Of a stretch of DNA of 64,000 bases, positions 18,044 to 26,046 are shown piece after piece. The number at the start of each line of letters is the position of its first letter. The stretch's first letter is position 1. The notes beneath the pieces were generated by a model. The model was not told the DNA's origin and did not search any database. It saw nothing but the letters and a program-made list of their open reading frames with translations. A program made the translations under genes and the position numbers. The DNA is taken from NCBI RefSeq assembly GCF_006542765.1, contig NZ_SKCD01000018.1, positions 1-64,000 on the forward strand. Direction: 5' to 3'. The DNA is from Paenibacillus luteus (GTDB lineage Bacteria; Bacillota; Bacilli; Paenibacillales; Paenibacillaceae).

Positions 18044-19876
18044 TCAGGATTCAAATTGAAAAACAAAAGTCCCAATGAGCGGCTTTGCATTAACTGCCGT
18101 CGCTTGAAAATCAAGGGTATGCCAGAAACGTTCAACGCCAAAATGGTCAATGTCGCTTCTAGCGGTTACGACAGGCGTCCAAACCAAAGGATCGTAAGAC
18201 AAACTTAGCTTTCGCTTTCCTTCGATGAGGATTCGCCCTTCTCTATCTTGCATGGGAGTTAACAGCGTAATAAACCTCTCTGCTACGGCCCGCTCAGACG
18301 AATGGTTAACATTCATATCAAATAAAAAAGTATCGGTCAGCTCAAGACGAGGAAGCGCTTCCTTATTCCAGCTGAAGCTCCGCTCAAGCTGCTCCAAACC
18401 CGTGTCTGCATAGGCGGAGCTGAATTCCACTACTAGCTTATCAACATCATCGCCAGAGGTCGCCTCGATAATCTCAGACCGATAGGATAAACCACTTTGC
18501 TGGTAACGACCATCTATAATCGGAACCGAATGACCCTGCGATCCATTGCACCATAACGTATAACGCTCTGGGCCAAAATATTGCGCCGTATATTTACCGC
18601 TGCCGAGGTCTGCCAAATAAGCTTGTCCATCCGCATGCACCATAAAATGGCCAATATCGTTATGATTATGCGGTTCTTCATTGTGACCGCCTTTGGCTGC
18701 AAAGCTGTACAAAGCCCCATCCTCTTTGACATCCCTGGACAAAAGCCACTGCACATCAGGCAGATAATACGATTCAGACGGCCACATAGCCTTGTCTCCC
18801 GAGCTCGTCAGCCATTCTTCTTGCGTCCAAAGCAAATTGCGTATAGCCGGAGCCCAGCGCCCGCAATGGTCCGCAGCATACGACGCTCTCAAGCTCGCAT
18901 CTGGCACGGCCACTTCTTCATACTCCTTATGCAAGCAGCAGCTTAATCCCATGAAGATGCCGCTGGAAGCGGGAGAATCCGAGAAATTGATAACCATGCT
19001 CCCGCTCGTAAAACATTTCTGCTGGAATAATGCGATTTGCTTAACCTTGTTGGCAGCAAACAAATCAATTTCGCCGGATGTCGCTGTCTTCAAGAGCTCG
19101 GCAAAATAAACATAATAGCCAAAGCCATACTGCCAATATAAATATCCTTCCGCGCAAGCCCCGTCTTCACCAAAGCCGCTTAAATAGCACGCGAGAGAAC
19201 CAAGAACTCTCTCCAGTATAGCAGACAAACTTATTGAATCGTCCATGAGATGCAGTGCGGCTGCGCCAATTGAGCCCGCACATACCGCTGACCAATTATG
19301 ATCAGCCGTTTCCCAGCCGTAAGAACCTTGCTCAAGAAAAGGTAGGAAAATCCTCCGCTCTACTTCGTCTGTAATCTTAGCTTTCAACAAGGCAGGCATC
19401 CGCTCGCCTAATAACGCCTTCACTTCGCTAAGCGCAAAGGCCGTCTCCGCAGCAAACAAATCAATGTCCGGTCTCACTGCACCCTCATTATAGTGGGCTG
19501 GAAGACACCAGGTAAACTCATTGCAGATGGACCAGACGATATTCCATGCCGCCTTCTCATAACCTGAATGTTGAGGCTCAAGCAGTGCCATAATAACAAA
19601 AGCATTCAACCTTTTGCGCCGCTCAAAATAAACCTTCTCGTAAGCTAGCCGCTCTCCCGTGTCGCCATATAAACGAAACAAATCGTAGGTGAGCTCCGGA
19701 TCGGGCGTTTGCCCAAAATGGTCAGCCTCTGCTTTCATTTCATCAAGCAGCGAACGATTAACCTTAGAGCTGTGCAGCCTTGCAGCCAGCAGCTCAATTG
19801 AACTGTCGGGAGCAAACAGCGCAAGGCCTCGTTTTCTGCTGGTTTCGACAATTACGGCGATCTGATCGCGATTCAT
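18044..19876 (-). CDS. Heparinase II/III family polysaccharide lyase
   Basis: 610 aa. The N-terminal half is an alpha-helical toroid (HNWSAVCAGSIG region), and the C-terminal half is the beta-sandwich Hepar_II_III domain. The latter has the conserved block GGHNEEPHNHNDIGHF and GHSVPIIDG, which carry the family's His and Asn residues. No signal peptide is seen, so it probably acts on imported oligosaccharides in the cytoplasm. First gene of the operon with GH88 and DUF2264: the lyase would generate unsaturated ends for GH88. No transporter or regulator is linked. The 217 bp upstream contain no confident gene. Confidence 0.88.
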   Translation of the reverse strand: MNRDQIAVIVETSRKRGLALFAPDSSIELLAARLHSSKVNRSLLDEMKAEADHFGQTPDPELTYDLFRLYGDTGERLAYEKVYFERRKRLNAFVIMALLEPQHSGYEKAAWNIVWSICNEFTWCLPAHYNEGAVRPDIDLFAAETAFALSEVKALLGERMPALLKAKITDEVERRIFLPFLEQGSYGWETADHNWSAVCAGSIGAAALHLMDDSISLSAILERVLGSLACYLSGFGEDGACAEGYLYWQYGFGYYVYFAELLKTATSGEIDLFAANKVKQIALFQQKCFTSGSMVINFSDSPASSGIFMGLSCCLHKEYEEVAVPDASLRASYAADHCGRWAPAIRNLLWTQEEWLTSSGDKAMWPSESYYLPDVQWLLSRDVKEDGALYSFAAKGGHNEEPHNHNDIGHFMVHADGQAYLADLGSGKYTAQYFGPERYTLWCNGSQGHSVPIIDGRYQQSGLSYRSEIIEATSGDDVDKLVVEFSSAYADTGLEQLERSFSWNKEALPRLELTDTFLFDMNVNHSSERAVAERFITLLTPMQDREGRILIEGKRKLSLSYDPLVWTPVVTARSDIDHFGVERFWHTLDFQATAVNAKPLIGTFVFQFES

Positions 19877-20044
19877 CTTATCCCTAAGCTCCTATTCTGA
19901 CTGTCCTGTTTCTTCGTTCCGGATAACTATGTATTCGTTATAAATGCTTTGTGTTTGCAGCAACTCTTTCTCATGGCGTGCCACATATAAATTGTACCAG
20001 TATTAATTCCGATTCGTCTATCTTCATATGCCATTCCTCCATAT

Positions 20045-20085
20045 AAAAAAGAATACCGCTTTGCGAATTCTCGCTAGCGGTATCC
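20045..20085 (-). terminator. Terminator of the TetR operon
   Basis: A stem of ATACCGCT (20053-20060) with AGCGGTAT (20076-20083), extended by flanking pairs, is followed by TTCTTTTTTAT on the minus strand just after the TetR stop. Confidence 0.8.
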
Positions 20086-20093
20086 TGTAATCT

Positions 20094-20684
20094 TTATTTA
20101 TCTCTATATTGCAATCCGCCCATGATGAACGTGGTTAAATCCTCAATCAACGGCTCCAATTCAGGATCAGCCTCTTCAAGTATGATAGACCAATACTCGG
20201 TATGCCTATGGAACAATAGCGTGCCAATAATGGACATTAATGCGGTATCGAGCGAGCGAAAATGGAATAAGCCCTGTTCCTCGCCCTGCTTAAGCCATTC
20301 CCGAAGCAGCCTCCACATCGGCATCACATGCTCCCGTATTTTTCGAATACGGTCTGTGTTCATAATAATTTCCTGCTGAATGATGCAAATAAGCTGACGA
20401 TCGCTGAATCGGAATTTGGTTACTTCTCTGATAATAAGCTTAACCCCCTCGACCGGGTCCAGCTTTTGATCCACTTTCGAGATTTGATCATTGGGGAAAA
20501 AATGCTCGAATATGGCGCCAAACATATTTTCTTTTCCGCCAAAATGGTAGGACACGAGGGCGACATTGGCTCCAGCCTCCTCGCAAATTTGCCGTACGGT
20601 CGTTTTTTCGAAGCCGTACTTAGCGAACAGCTTTTTGGCAGCTAGCAAGATTTTAACTTTGATATCCGCATCTCCTGTTGACAT
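20094..20684 (-). CDS. TetR/AcrR family transcriptional regulator
   Basis: 196 aa. The N-terminal helix-turn-helix (about residues 10-55: ILLAAKKLFAKYGFEKTTV and a recognition helix around ANVALVSYHFGGKENMF) is followed by a helical ligand and dimer domain like the CerR/YbiH-type C-terminus. It is encoded 72 bp downstream of a YhgE-like membrane protein on the same strand. It probably represses that operon through the palindrome at 21959-21976. The inducer is unknown. Confidence 0.92.
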   Translation of the reverse strand: MSTGDADIKVKILLAAKKLFAKYGFEKTTVRQICEEAGANVALVSYHFGGKENMFGAIFEHFFPNDQISKVDQKLDPVEGVKLIIREVTKFRFSDRQLICIIQQEIIMNTDRIRKIREHVMPMWRLLREWLKQGEEQGLFHFRSLDTALMSIIGTLLFHRHTEYWSIILEEADPELEPLIEDLTTFIMGGLQYRDK

Positions 20685-20756
20685 GTCGGTCCCCCATTGA
20701 AGCGTATTTCCTTTATTTTGAACGATACTTAGTCAAACGGCAAGCGCCTAGCTAGA

Positions 20757-21923
20757 TTAACGCTTCTGGCCTGCCACGACAACCGTTGGCTGCTGCTGAA
20801 GCACAGGCTGTTTCTTCATGGCTACGGCAAACATGCTAATCGCGATGGCAATCACTGCGATCAAGCTAAGCAAAAGGGCGTCAGAAGTAGCAGCTGGGCC
20901 GCCGAACAAAATATTCATTGTGCCTTCTACTGCATAGGTAGCAGGAAGGGCATCTCCTAGCTTGATGTAGAAGTCCGACAGCAGCTCGCGCGGAACGATG
21001 GCACCTGAAGTAACCAACTGCGCAGACAATAAAATAATATTAAACAGCATGCCAGCCATTCCAAACAAGTATAGAAATAACTGCGATACAAAAATAAACG
21101 TGAGTACGAACAACAGCTGGAATAACCAGATATGAAGGAAGCCCTGAACCATTTGGCCCCCGAAGGAAGCAAGCAAGGTGGAGCCAACCAGCGAAACAAC
21201 AACCGCCGCGATTACATTAATTACGCTTCTTGCTGCAAATCGGCGCCATCTGCTTACCGATCCGCTTACAGCCATAGACGATTGTTCAAAGTTCATGCCC
21301 ATAATCATGGCCCCAACATACGAAGCGAGCACCATCATCATCGGAACCATCTGGTTGTTCATTCCCTTTACCACGTTCGTCGATTGAACGTCCGATATGA
21401 CACGCTGTGATAATCCTTGCGCCGCTGCTGCTGCTTGATCAGCCGGCATGCTCATATTGCCAAGCACGGTTTGAATGCCGCCTGCGACCGCTTGACCGTT
21501 AATTTGGGCCGTAATTTGCGCTGCCGCGCCGCTCATAATGCTTTTAATAAGCGCAGGATTCGATTCATTAATCAAATATTGAATGGAAGCCGTACCATCC
21601 GCTGCAGATGCTTTTTGAGTAAAATCAGTCGGAACGACAACGACCATCTGTAGCTCACGAGCATTTAGCTGATCCTTGGCATCGTCAAGGCTGTCGATTT
21701 TACTCATATTAAAAGGCAAGCTTTGAAGCAAGCCAGTGGAAATTTGCTGCCCCATTTGTTGATCCTCGCTGACTACGGCAATTTTCAATTGATCAATGCG
21801 ATCCGTAACGCCATTATAGCCTGTCATCCAAATGACAGAGAAAATAACCTGGAACATAATGGCGGTAATAAGCCCAACCCAAGTCGTTGGACGTTTCATA
21901 AAGGCTTGTAATGCATTTTTCAT
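20757..21923 (-). CDS. YhgE/Pip-like (ABC-2 superfamily) membrane protein, putative efflux component
   Basis: 388 aa. One N-terminal helix (about 14-36) is followed by a roughly 150-residue extracytoplasmic domain typical of YhgE/Pip/DUF3533-type proteins (KIAVVSEDQQMGQQ, VVVVPTDFT). A cluster of five to six C-terminal membrane helices completes it. Relatives take part in export or in phage-receptor-like functions; many are tied to TetR genes as here. No ATP-binding partner is adjacent. A promoter with a palindromic operator precedes it, so it is probably repressed by the TetR protein encoded downstream. Confidence 0.8.
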   Translation of the reverse strand: MKNALQAFMKRPTTWVGLITAIMFQVIFSVIWMTGYNGVTDRIDQLKIAVVSEDQQMGQQISTGLLQSLPFNMSKIDSLDDAKDQLNARELQMVVVVPTDFTQKASAADGTASIQYLINESNPALIKSIMSGAAAQITAQINGQAVAGGIQTVLGNMSMPADQAAAAAQGLSQRVISDVQSTNVVKGMNNQMVPMMMVLASYVGAMIMGMNFEQSSMAVSGSVSRWRRFAARSVINVIAAVVVSLVGSTLLASFGGQMVQGFLHIWLFQLLFVLTFIFVSQLFLYLFGMAGMLFNIILLSAQLVTSGAIVPRELLSDFYIKLGDALPATYAVEGTMNILFGGPAATSDALLLSLIAVIAIAISMFAVAMKKQPVLQQQPTVVVAGQKR

Positions 21924-21958
21924 TCCTATCCACTCCTATTGTCTATTTAAACGTTTGT

Positions 21959-22004
21959 TTTAAACACCTGTTTAAATACTACGAAGAATCTAAAGTTTTG
22001 TCAA
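21959..22004 (-). promoter_or_regulatory. SigA promoter and palindromic TetR operator of the efflux operon
   Basis: On the minus strand TTGACA (21999-22004) and TAGTAT (21976-21981) have 17-nt spacing. Touching the -10 box is a perfect palindrome, TTTAAACA-CC-TGTTTAAA (21959-21976). A second, imperfect half-repeat (TTTAAACG) lies 8-15 bp downstream. The position suits autorepression by the TetR protein of the same transcript. Confidence 0.75.
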
Positions 22005-22007
22005 CAA

Positions 22008-22046
22008 CTAAAAAAAAGGAGAAGAGGAATATCCTCTTCTCCTTTT
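22008..22046 (-). terminator. Terminator of the moa-tat operon
   Basis: A 15-bp stem (22014-22028 with 22032-22046) includes the tatC stop region. A run of seven T on the minus strand follows, overlapping the stem base. Confidence 0.85.
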
Positions 22047-22866
22047 AAGCCTTATGAAGCGAGTCGTCAAATTCAGATTCCCATTTTGCATCTGCAGCAA
22101 GCTGCTTCTTATGCACCGTTCCGGATAAAAACACACTAATCTCATACAGGATGATCAATGGAATAGCGACCAGAATATCCGAAATAAAATCAGGCGGCGT
22201 AATGACTACCCCGATAAACACCATGACGAAATAAGCAAACCTGCGCATCTTGCGAAGGCGTTTCGGGTTAACCAGCCGAATGGCCGTTAGAAACATAATA
22301 ACTAGCGGCAGCTCAAACAGCAGGGAGATCGGTATTAATAAATTGAACATAAACGTAAAATATTGCGCAATACCGTACGTCTCCTCCAAGTTCAAATGCT
22401 GTGCAACCGTTCTTGTAAAGTTGAACGCGAGCGGAAATACGACAAAATAAGAAAAAGCCAGACCGATTAAAAACATAAGCAGAGCGAACGGCACGTATTT
22501 CAGTGTGGATCGCTGCTCATTTTTGCGTAGTGCAGGCTTTACGAACGCCCAAAGCTGAAAAGCAATCATAGGCAATGCCAAGATTAAGGCGATGACGAAC
22601 GCAAATTTCATATACATGCCAATACCGTCCCAAAGCGAGAACGTATGTAAGGAGATGGTATTGGCTGGCTTCTGGCTCATCAGGAAATCATAAACAGGCT
22701 GCGCGAATACAAGTCCGACCACCAAGCCTAAAACCAATATAATCAACACGTAAACGAGTCGCTTTCTTAGCTCTCCAAGATGCTCAAGAAGCGGCATCAG
22801 CCCTTCTTCGCGAAGCAGCGCTTTACGTGACACCTGCTCTGATTTATTTTTTGCTTCCGTACCCAC
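22045..22866 (-). CDS. tatC: Sec-independent (Tat) translocase subunit TatC
   Basis: 273 aa with six membrane helices. The N-terminal signature LLEHLGELRKRLVYVL and the periplasmic FAFVKPALRKNE-type region are present. TatC recognises twin-arginine signal peptides and forms the translocase with TatA. It is encoded 61 bp after tatA, behind molybdenum-cofactor genes whose products often load Tat-exported enzymes. The N-terminus (about 22 residues) is longer than in many TatC proteins. Confidence 0.95.
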   Translation of the reverse strand: MGTEAKNKSEQVSRKALLREEGLMPLLEHLGELRKRLVYVLIILVLGLVVGLVFAQPVYDFLMSQKPANTISLHTFSLWDGIGMYMKFAFVIALILALPMIAFQLWAFVKPALRKNEQRSTLKYVPFALLMFLIGLAFSYFVVFPLAFNFTRTVAQHLNLEETYGIAQYFTFMFNLLIPISLLFELPLVIMFLTAIRLVNPKRLRKMRRFAYFVMVFIGVVITPPDFISDILVAIPLIILYEISVFLSGTVHKKQLAADAKWESEFDDSLHKA

Positions 22867-22927
22867 CTGTATGTACCTCCTTCACTTACCGTTTCCAGCT
22901 CTTTATTCAAGAAAAAAGCGGGCCCGA

Positions 22928-23161
22928 TTAGTCCGGAAGCCGCTTGTTGTCTTTATCATTATTTTCTGAGCGATTCACTTCAGAACGGCTCGAATCCTTG
23001 TCCTTGCGATCATCATCGTCCATTATATCTCTTGCACCTGCTTTGAATTCACGCAGCGTCCGTCCGAAAGCACGGCCGAGCTCCGGCAGCTTGTTTGGTC
23101 CAAACAGCAGCAAAGCGACCAAGACTAGCAAGATAATACCCGTTGCACCTATTCCTGACAT
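22928..23161 (-). CDS. tatA: Twin-arginine translocase subunit TatA
   Basis: 77 aa. One membrane helix (GATGIILLVLVALLLFGP) is followed by the hinge and amphipathic helix KLPELGRAFGRTLREFKAG and an acidic tail. The start chosen is the Met of MSGIGATG, because GGAGG lies 7 nt upstream; upstream in-frame codons lack an RBS. It oligomerises to form the Tat pore. Confidence 0.95.
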   Translation of the reverse strand: MSGIGATGIILLVLVALLLFGPNKLPELGRAFGRTLREFKAGARDIMDDDDRKDKDSSRSEVNRSENNDKDNKRLPD

Positions 23162-23216
23162 CTTATTACCTCCTCCAAGTCTTACGAATCCATATGGCTT
23201 CGTAAGCATTATAAAC

Positions 23217-24272
23217 TTAGCAGTTGTTTAACCCGCCGTATCCCATGCTGACGATATCTTCACGCACAATCGTATCCCCCGCCAAAATCCGTGGCAGCAG
23301 CACATCAAAAGATGTATAGGGATCATGCATCACGCAGCCCGGCAACCCCATAATCGGCACTCCATTCAAATAACCGATGAGCAGCATCGAGCCTGGCAGC
23401 ATCGGTGTTCCATAGCTTATAATCTCCGCGCCTGATGCTTTAATCGCGCCCGGCGTGCGGTCATCGGGATCCACCGACATTCCGCCTGTCACTAGTATCA
23501 TATCATAACCTTGCTCAAGCAAATAGTGTATTTCCTTGACAATTGTTTGTCGATCATCCGGTGCAAATCTCTGCTCGCCTACTTCTGAGCCAAGAGCTTC
23601 TAGCTTGCTCCTCACGGCCGGACCGAATTTATCCTCGATTCTGCCGTTAAACACTTCTCCGCCAGTCGTTAATAGACCTGCTCGTATCGTCCGGAAAGGC
23701 TTGACGGTTAGAGGAGAAACTCCCGCATGTGCTGCGCGGTATTCAGCAGCCAGTCGTTCTACAGCTTCTACTTTTACTTTCGGAACGACAAGTGGAATCG
23801 CCCTTGTTGCTGCAAGCTGCTGTCCAGGCTTGACAACCGTATTGGTCTTAATCGTAGCTAGAGCGATTTCTCCAAGCTCATTAATGGCATCCACCATGCT
23901 TTTATCCACGATCGCCAATCCGAGAAGATTAGATTTGATGCTCACCTTGCCCTCATGAGGTTCGGATAGAAGAAGCTGATCATCTTGCAAAGCCTTCGCC
24001 ATCCGAATCGCCGCATCATCCTCATGCAGTTCATTTTCGCCAAGCTCCATAATATAAATATGTTCTTTGCCGATATCAAGCAGGTTAGGAATGTCTGCCT
24101 CGGTGATCACATGCCCTCTCTTAAAGAGCCGTCCCTTGAATTGGCCGGGAATAATACGCGTCAAATCATGTGCAAGCCGCAGCCCGATTGCATCATATAC
24201 GGATACTTCACTTAGAATGGTCGTTCCCAGTTGCTCGACTCCGTCGTTTGCCTGCTGCTGATTTTGACTCAT
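23217..24272 (-). CDS. Molybdopterin-binding (MoeA/CinA-like) protein
   Basis: 351 aa. An N-terminal part of about 180 residues is distantly MoeA-like. The C-terminal MoCF_biosynth domain (about 190-335) has TTGGEVFNGRIEDKFGP and LVTGGMSVDPDDRTPGAI. The protein is shorter than MoeA and resembles the molybdopterin-binding proteins found near formate-dehydrogenase genes. The start overlaps the moaB stop by 4 bp (ATGA), with GGGGGAG upstream. It probably binds molybdopterin or adenylyl-molybdopterin; the exact step is not clear. Confidence 0.8.
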   Translation of the reverse strand: MSQNQQQANDGVEQLGTTILSEVSVYDAIGLRLAHDLTRIIPGQFKGRLFKRGHVITEADIPNLLDIGKEHIYIMELGENELHEDDAAIRMAKALQDDQLLLSEPHEGKVSIKSNLLGLAIVDKSMVDAINELGEIALATIKTNTVVKPGQQLAATRAIPLVVPKVKVEAVERLAAEYRAAHAGVSPLTVKPFRTIRAGLLTTGGEVFNGRIEDKFGPAVRSKLEALGSEVGEQRFAPDDRQTIVKEIHYLLEQGYDMILVTGGMSVDPDDRTPGAIKASGAEIISYGTPMLPGSMLLIGYLNGVPIMGLPGCVMHDPYTSFDVLLPRILAGDTIVREDIVSMGYGGLNNC

Positions 24273-24763
24273 CCGCTATGCTCCCCCAGTTGACCGGACA
24301 AAATGCCCAGTGCATGCGGCAGTTGATCCATAATCGCCATCAAGCTCTCATGAACGCCTTTTGGGCTTCCAGGCAAATTGACAATGAGCGAGCTTCCACG
24401 AATGCCGCAAACGCCGCGGGAGAGCATCGCCCTTCTGGTCTTCTGCAAAGCCCCCATCCGCATCGCCTCTGCAAGGCCTGGCACGGCACGATCAATGACC
24501 TTAAGCGTTGCTTCTGGTGTGACATCACGCTGGGCAAGCCCCGTCCCGCCTGTCGTTAGCACAAGATCGGCATGGAAATACTCCGTCATCTCAATAATAG
24601 CCGCCATAATTTCATCCTGCTCATCCGGAACAATCCGGTAATCCACAATTTCGCCGCCGAGCTCTTCCTCAATCAGTTCACGAATAACCTGAGCGCTTGT
24701 ATCCTCGCGCTCCCCGCGTGAGCCTTTATCGCTTGCCGTTAATATTGCTACCTTCCACCGCAT
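24269..24763 (-). CDS. moaB: Molybdenum cofactor biosynthesis protein MoaB/Mog
   Basis: 164 aa, the family length. Conserved segments are AILTASDKGSRGEREDTS, LTTGGTGLAQRDVTPEAT and SLIVNLPGSPKG, typical of the molybdopterin adenylyltransferase fold. It overlaps the downstream gene by 4 bp and follows moaC by 27 bp. RBS GGAGG. Confidence 0.9.
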   Translation of the reverse strand: MRWKVAILTASDKGSRGEREDTSAQVIRELIEEELGGEIVDYRIVPDEQDEIMAAIIEMTEYFHADLVLTTGGTGLAQRDVTPEATLKVIDRAVPGLAEAMRMGALQKTRRAMLSRGVCGIRGSSLIVNLPGSPKGVHESLMAIMDQLPHALGILSGQLGEHSG

Positions 24764-24790
24764 TTCCCATTCCTCCCATTCCTATTCCGC

Positions 24791-25270
24791 TCATGGGTTT
24801 GACGAAATTTGATAATCTCCGCTCTTGCCGCCGGTTTTGGACACCAGTTGCGTCGGCCCAATGATCATATCCTTTTGCAAAGCCTTACACATGTCATACA
24901 CAGTCAAAGCCGCCGCAGAGACAGCCGTTAGGGCCTCCATCTCAACGCCTGTTTTTCCAGTCGTCTTTACAACACCTTCTATGTATAGCTCGTTCGCCCC
25001 ATTATCAGTGAATATAATATTTATGCCTGTGAGCGGAAGCGGGTGACACATCGGAATCCAATCTGCTGTTTTTTTTGCTGCCATTACTGCTGCAATCTGG
25101 GCAACAGCCAGCACATCCCCTTTTCCGATCTTGCCTGCCTTAATTTGCGCTAATGTTTCCGGGTTCATGATTACTTTCGTCTGAGCAACGGCAGTGCGTG
25201 AAGTGACTTCCTTCTCGGTAATGTCAACCATCCGCGCCCGTCCCTGCTCATTAAAATGCGTCAGTTCCAC
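24791..25270 (-). CDS. moaC: Cyclic pyranopterin monophosphate synthase MoaC
   Basis: 159 aa. It contains [19 protein letters not shown] at the N-terminus, the [12 protein letters not shown] block and [21 protein letters not shown], all typical of MoaC. It acts in the first stage of molybdenum cofactor synthesis together with MoaA (not in the window). The start is a GTG at 25270 preceded by AAGGAG with 8-nt spacing, which gives the usual family N-terminus. It overlaps the end of the upstream cyclo-ligase gene by 20 bp. Confidence 0.93.
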   Translation of the reverse strand: MELTHFNEQGRARMVDITEKEVTSRTAVAQTKVIMNPETLAQIKAGKIGKGDVLAVAQIAAVMAAKKTADWIPMCHPLPLTGINIIFTDNGANELYIEGVVKTTGKTGVEMEALTAVSAAALTVYDMCKALQKDMIIGPTQLVSKTGGKSGDYQISSNP

Positions 25271-25898
25271 TCCTATCACTCCTTCTGTGCAAATAAACCT
25301 CATGCTCAGTAATTAGCCCATCCATGACTAAATCATGTCTTTCTAGAGGAACCTCGTCAACAAGCTGTTCTTCAAATGAAGCGCCGAGCCACAGTCGGTG
25401 GTCATTTCCAGCTGCGCTGCCTTGCATTTGTTCAGCGAATCGGTCGTAATAGCCTCCGCCGTACCCCAATCGTCCGCCATTCCTGTCGAAAGCAAGGCCT
25501 GGAACAATAATTACATCCGGTGCAACTCCTGTTTCCACCCTTGGCGCTACTGACGGATTAGGCTCCATGATCCCATAGGCACCCGTTGTTAGTTCGTCCC
25601 AGCTTCGCAAATAATAGAGGTTCATCGAACGGTCAGCAGCTATACATTTGGGCACGATAACATCACGTCCCGTTCGCCAGCCCCATTCAATAAGCTCAGA
25701 TAAATCAAGCTCGCTCCTAAAAGCAATGTATACCATAAAAGAATCGACAGATCTGCTTTCAAGCAGCATTTGTGCTTTTGCACAGGCAGCGGCTGAGGCT
25801 ATTTTCCTCTGCTCAGCTCGCAGTCCGTTACGTTTCATGGCCATCTGTTTCCGTATGTAAGTTTTATTGCCAATTGGATTTGTTTCAGCCAAAAGCAT
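25251..25898 (-). CDS. 5-formyltetrahydrofolate cyclo-ligase
   Basis: 215 aa. It has the basic N-terminal region ([15 protein letters not shown]), [41 protein letters not shown] (the nucleotide and folate loop GxGxGGYYDR) and the C-terminal [10 protein letters not shown], all family signatures. It converts 5-formyl-THF to 5,10-methenyl-THF using ATP. First gene of the minus-strand moa-tat operon and divergent from the ABC-F gene. The start is less certain because AGGTGA abuts the first ATG. Confidence 0.9.
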   Translation of the reverse strand: MLLAETNPIGNKTYIRKQMAMKRNGLRAEQRKIASAAACAKAQMLLESRSVDSFMVYIAFRSELDLSELIEWGWRTGRDVIVPKCIAADRSMNLYYLRSWDELTTGAYGIMEPNPSVAPRVETGVAPDVIIVPGLAFDRNGGRLGYGGGYYDRFAEQMQGSAAGNDHRLWLGASFEEQLVDEVPLERHDLVMDGLITEHEVYLHRRSDRSGTDAF

Positions 25899-26046
25899 TC
25901 ACCTATTCTGCATTACATCATTTTTCTTTCATTAATAGTAGTTTACCACTGTTATGCAACTTTCGCCAATGCAAGCGCTCGTTTATGGTACACTAAGGAG
26001 TAGTGAAAGCCTACTTAATTTACAATTATTTGTTGGAGGTTTCAAA

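Noticed and set aside
19892-19984. 31-codon GTG-started frame just before the heparinase gene
   Set aside because: No homology recognised and no clear RBS; too short to support as a leader peptide or gene remnant.
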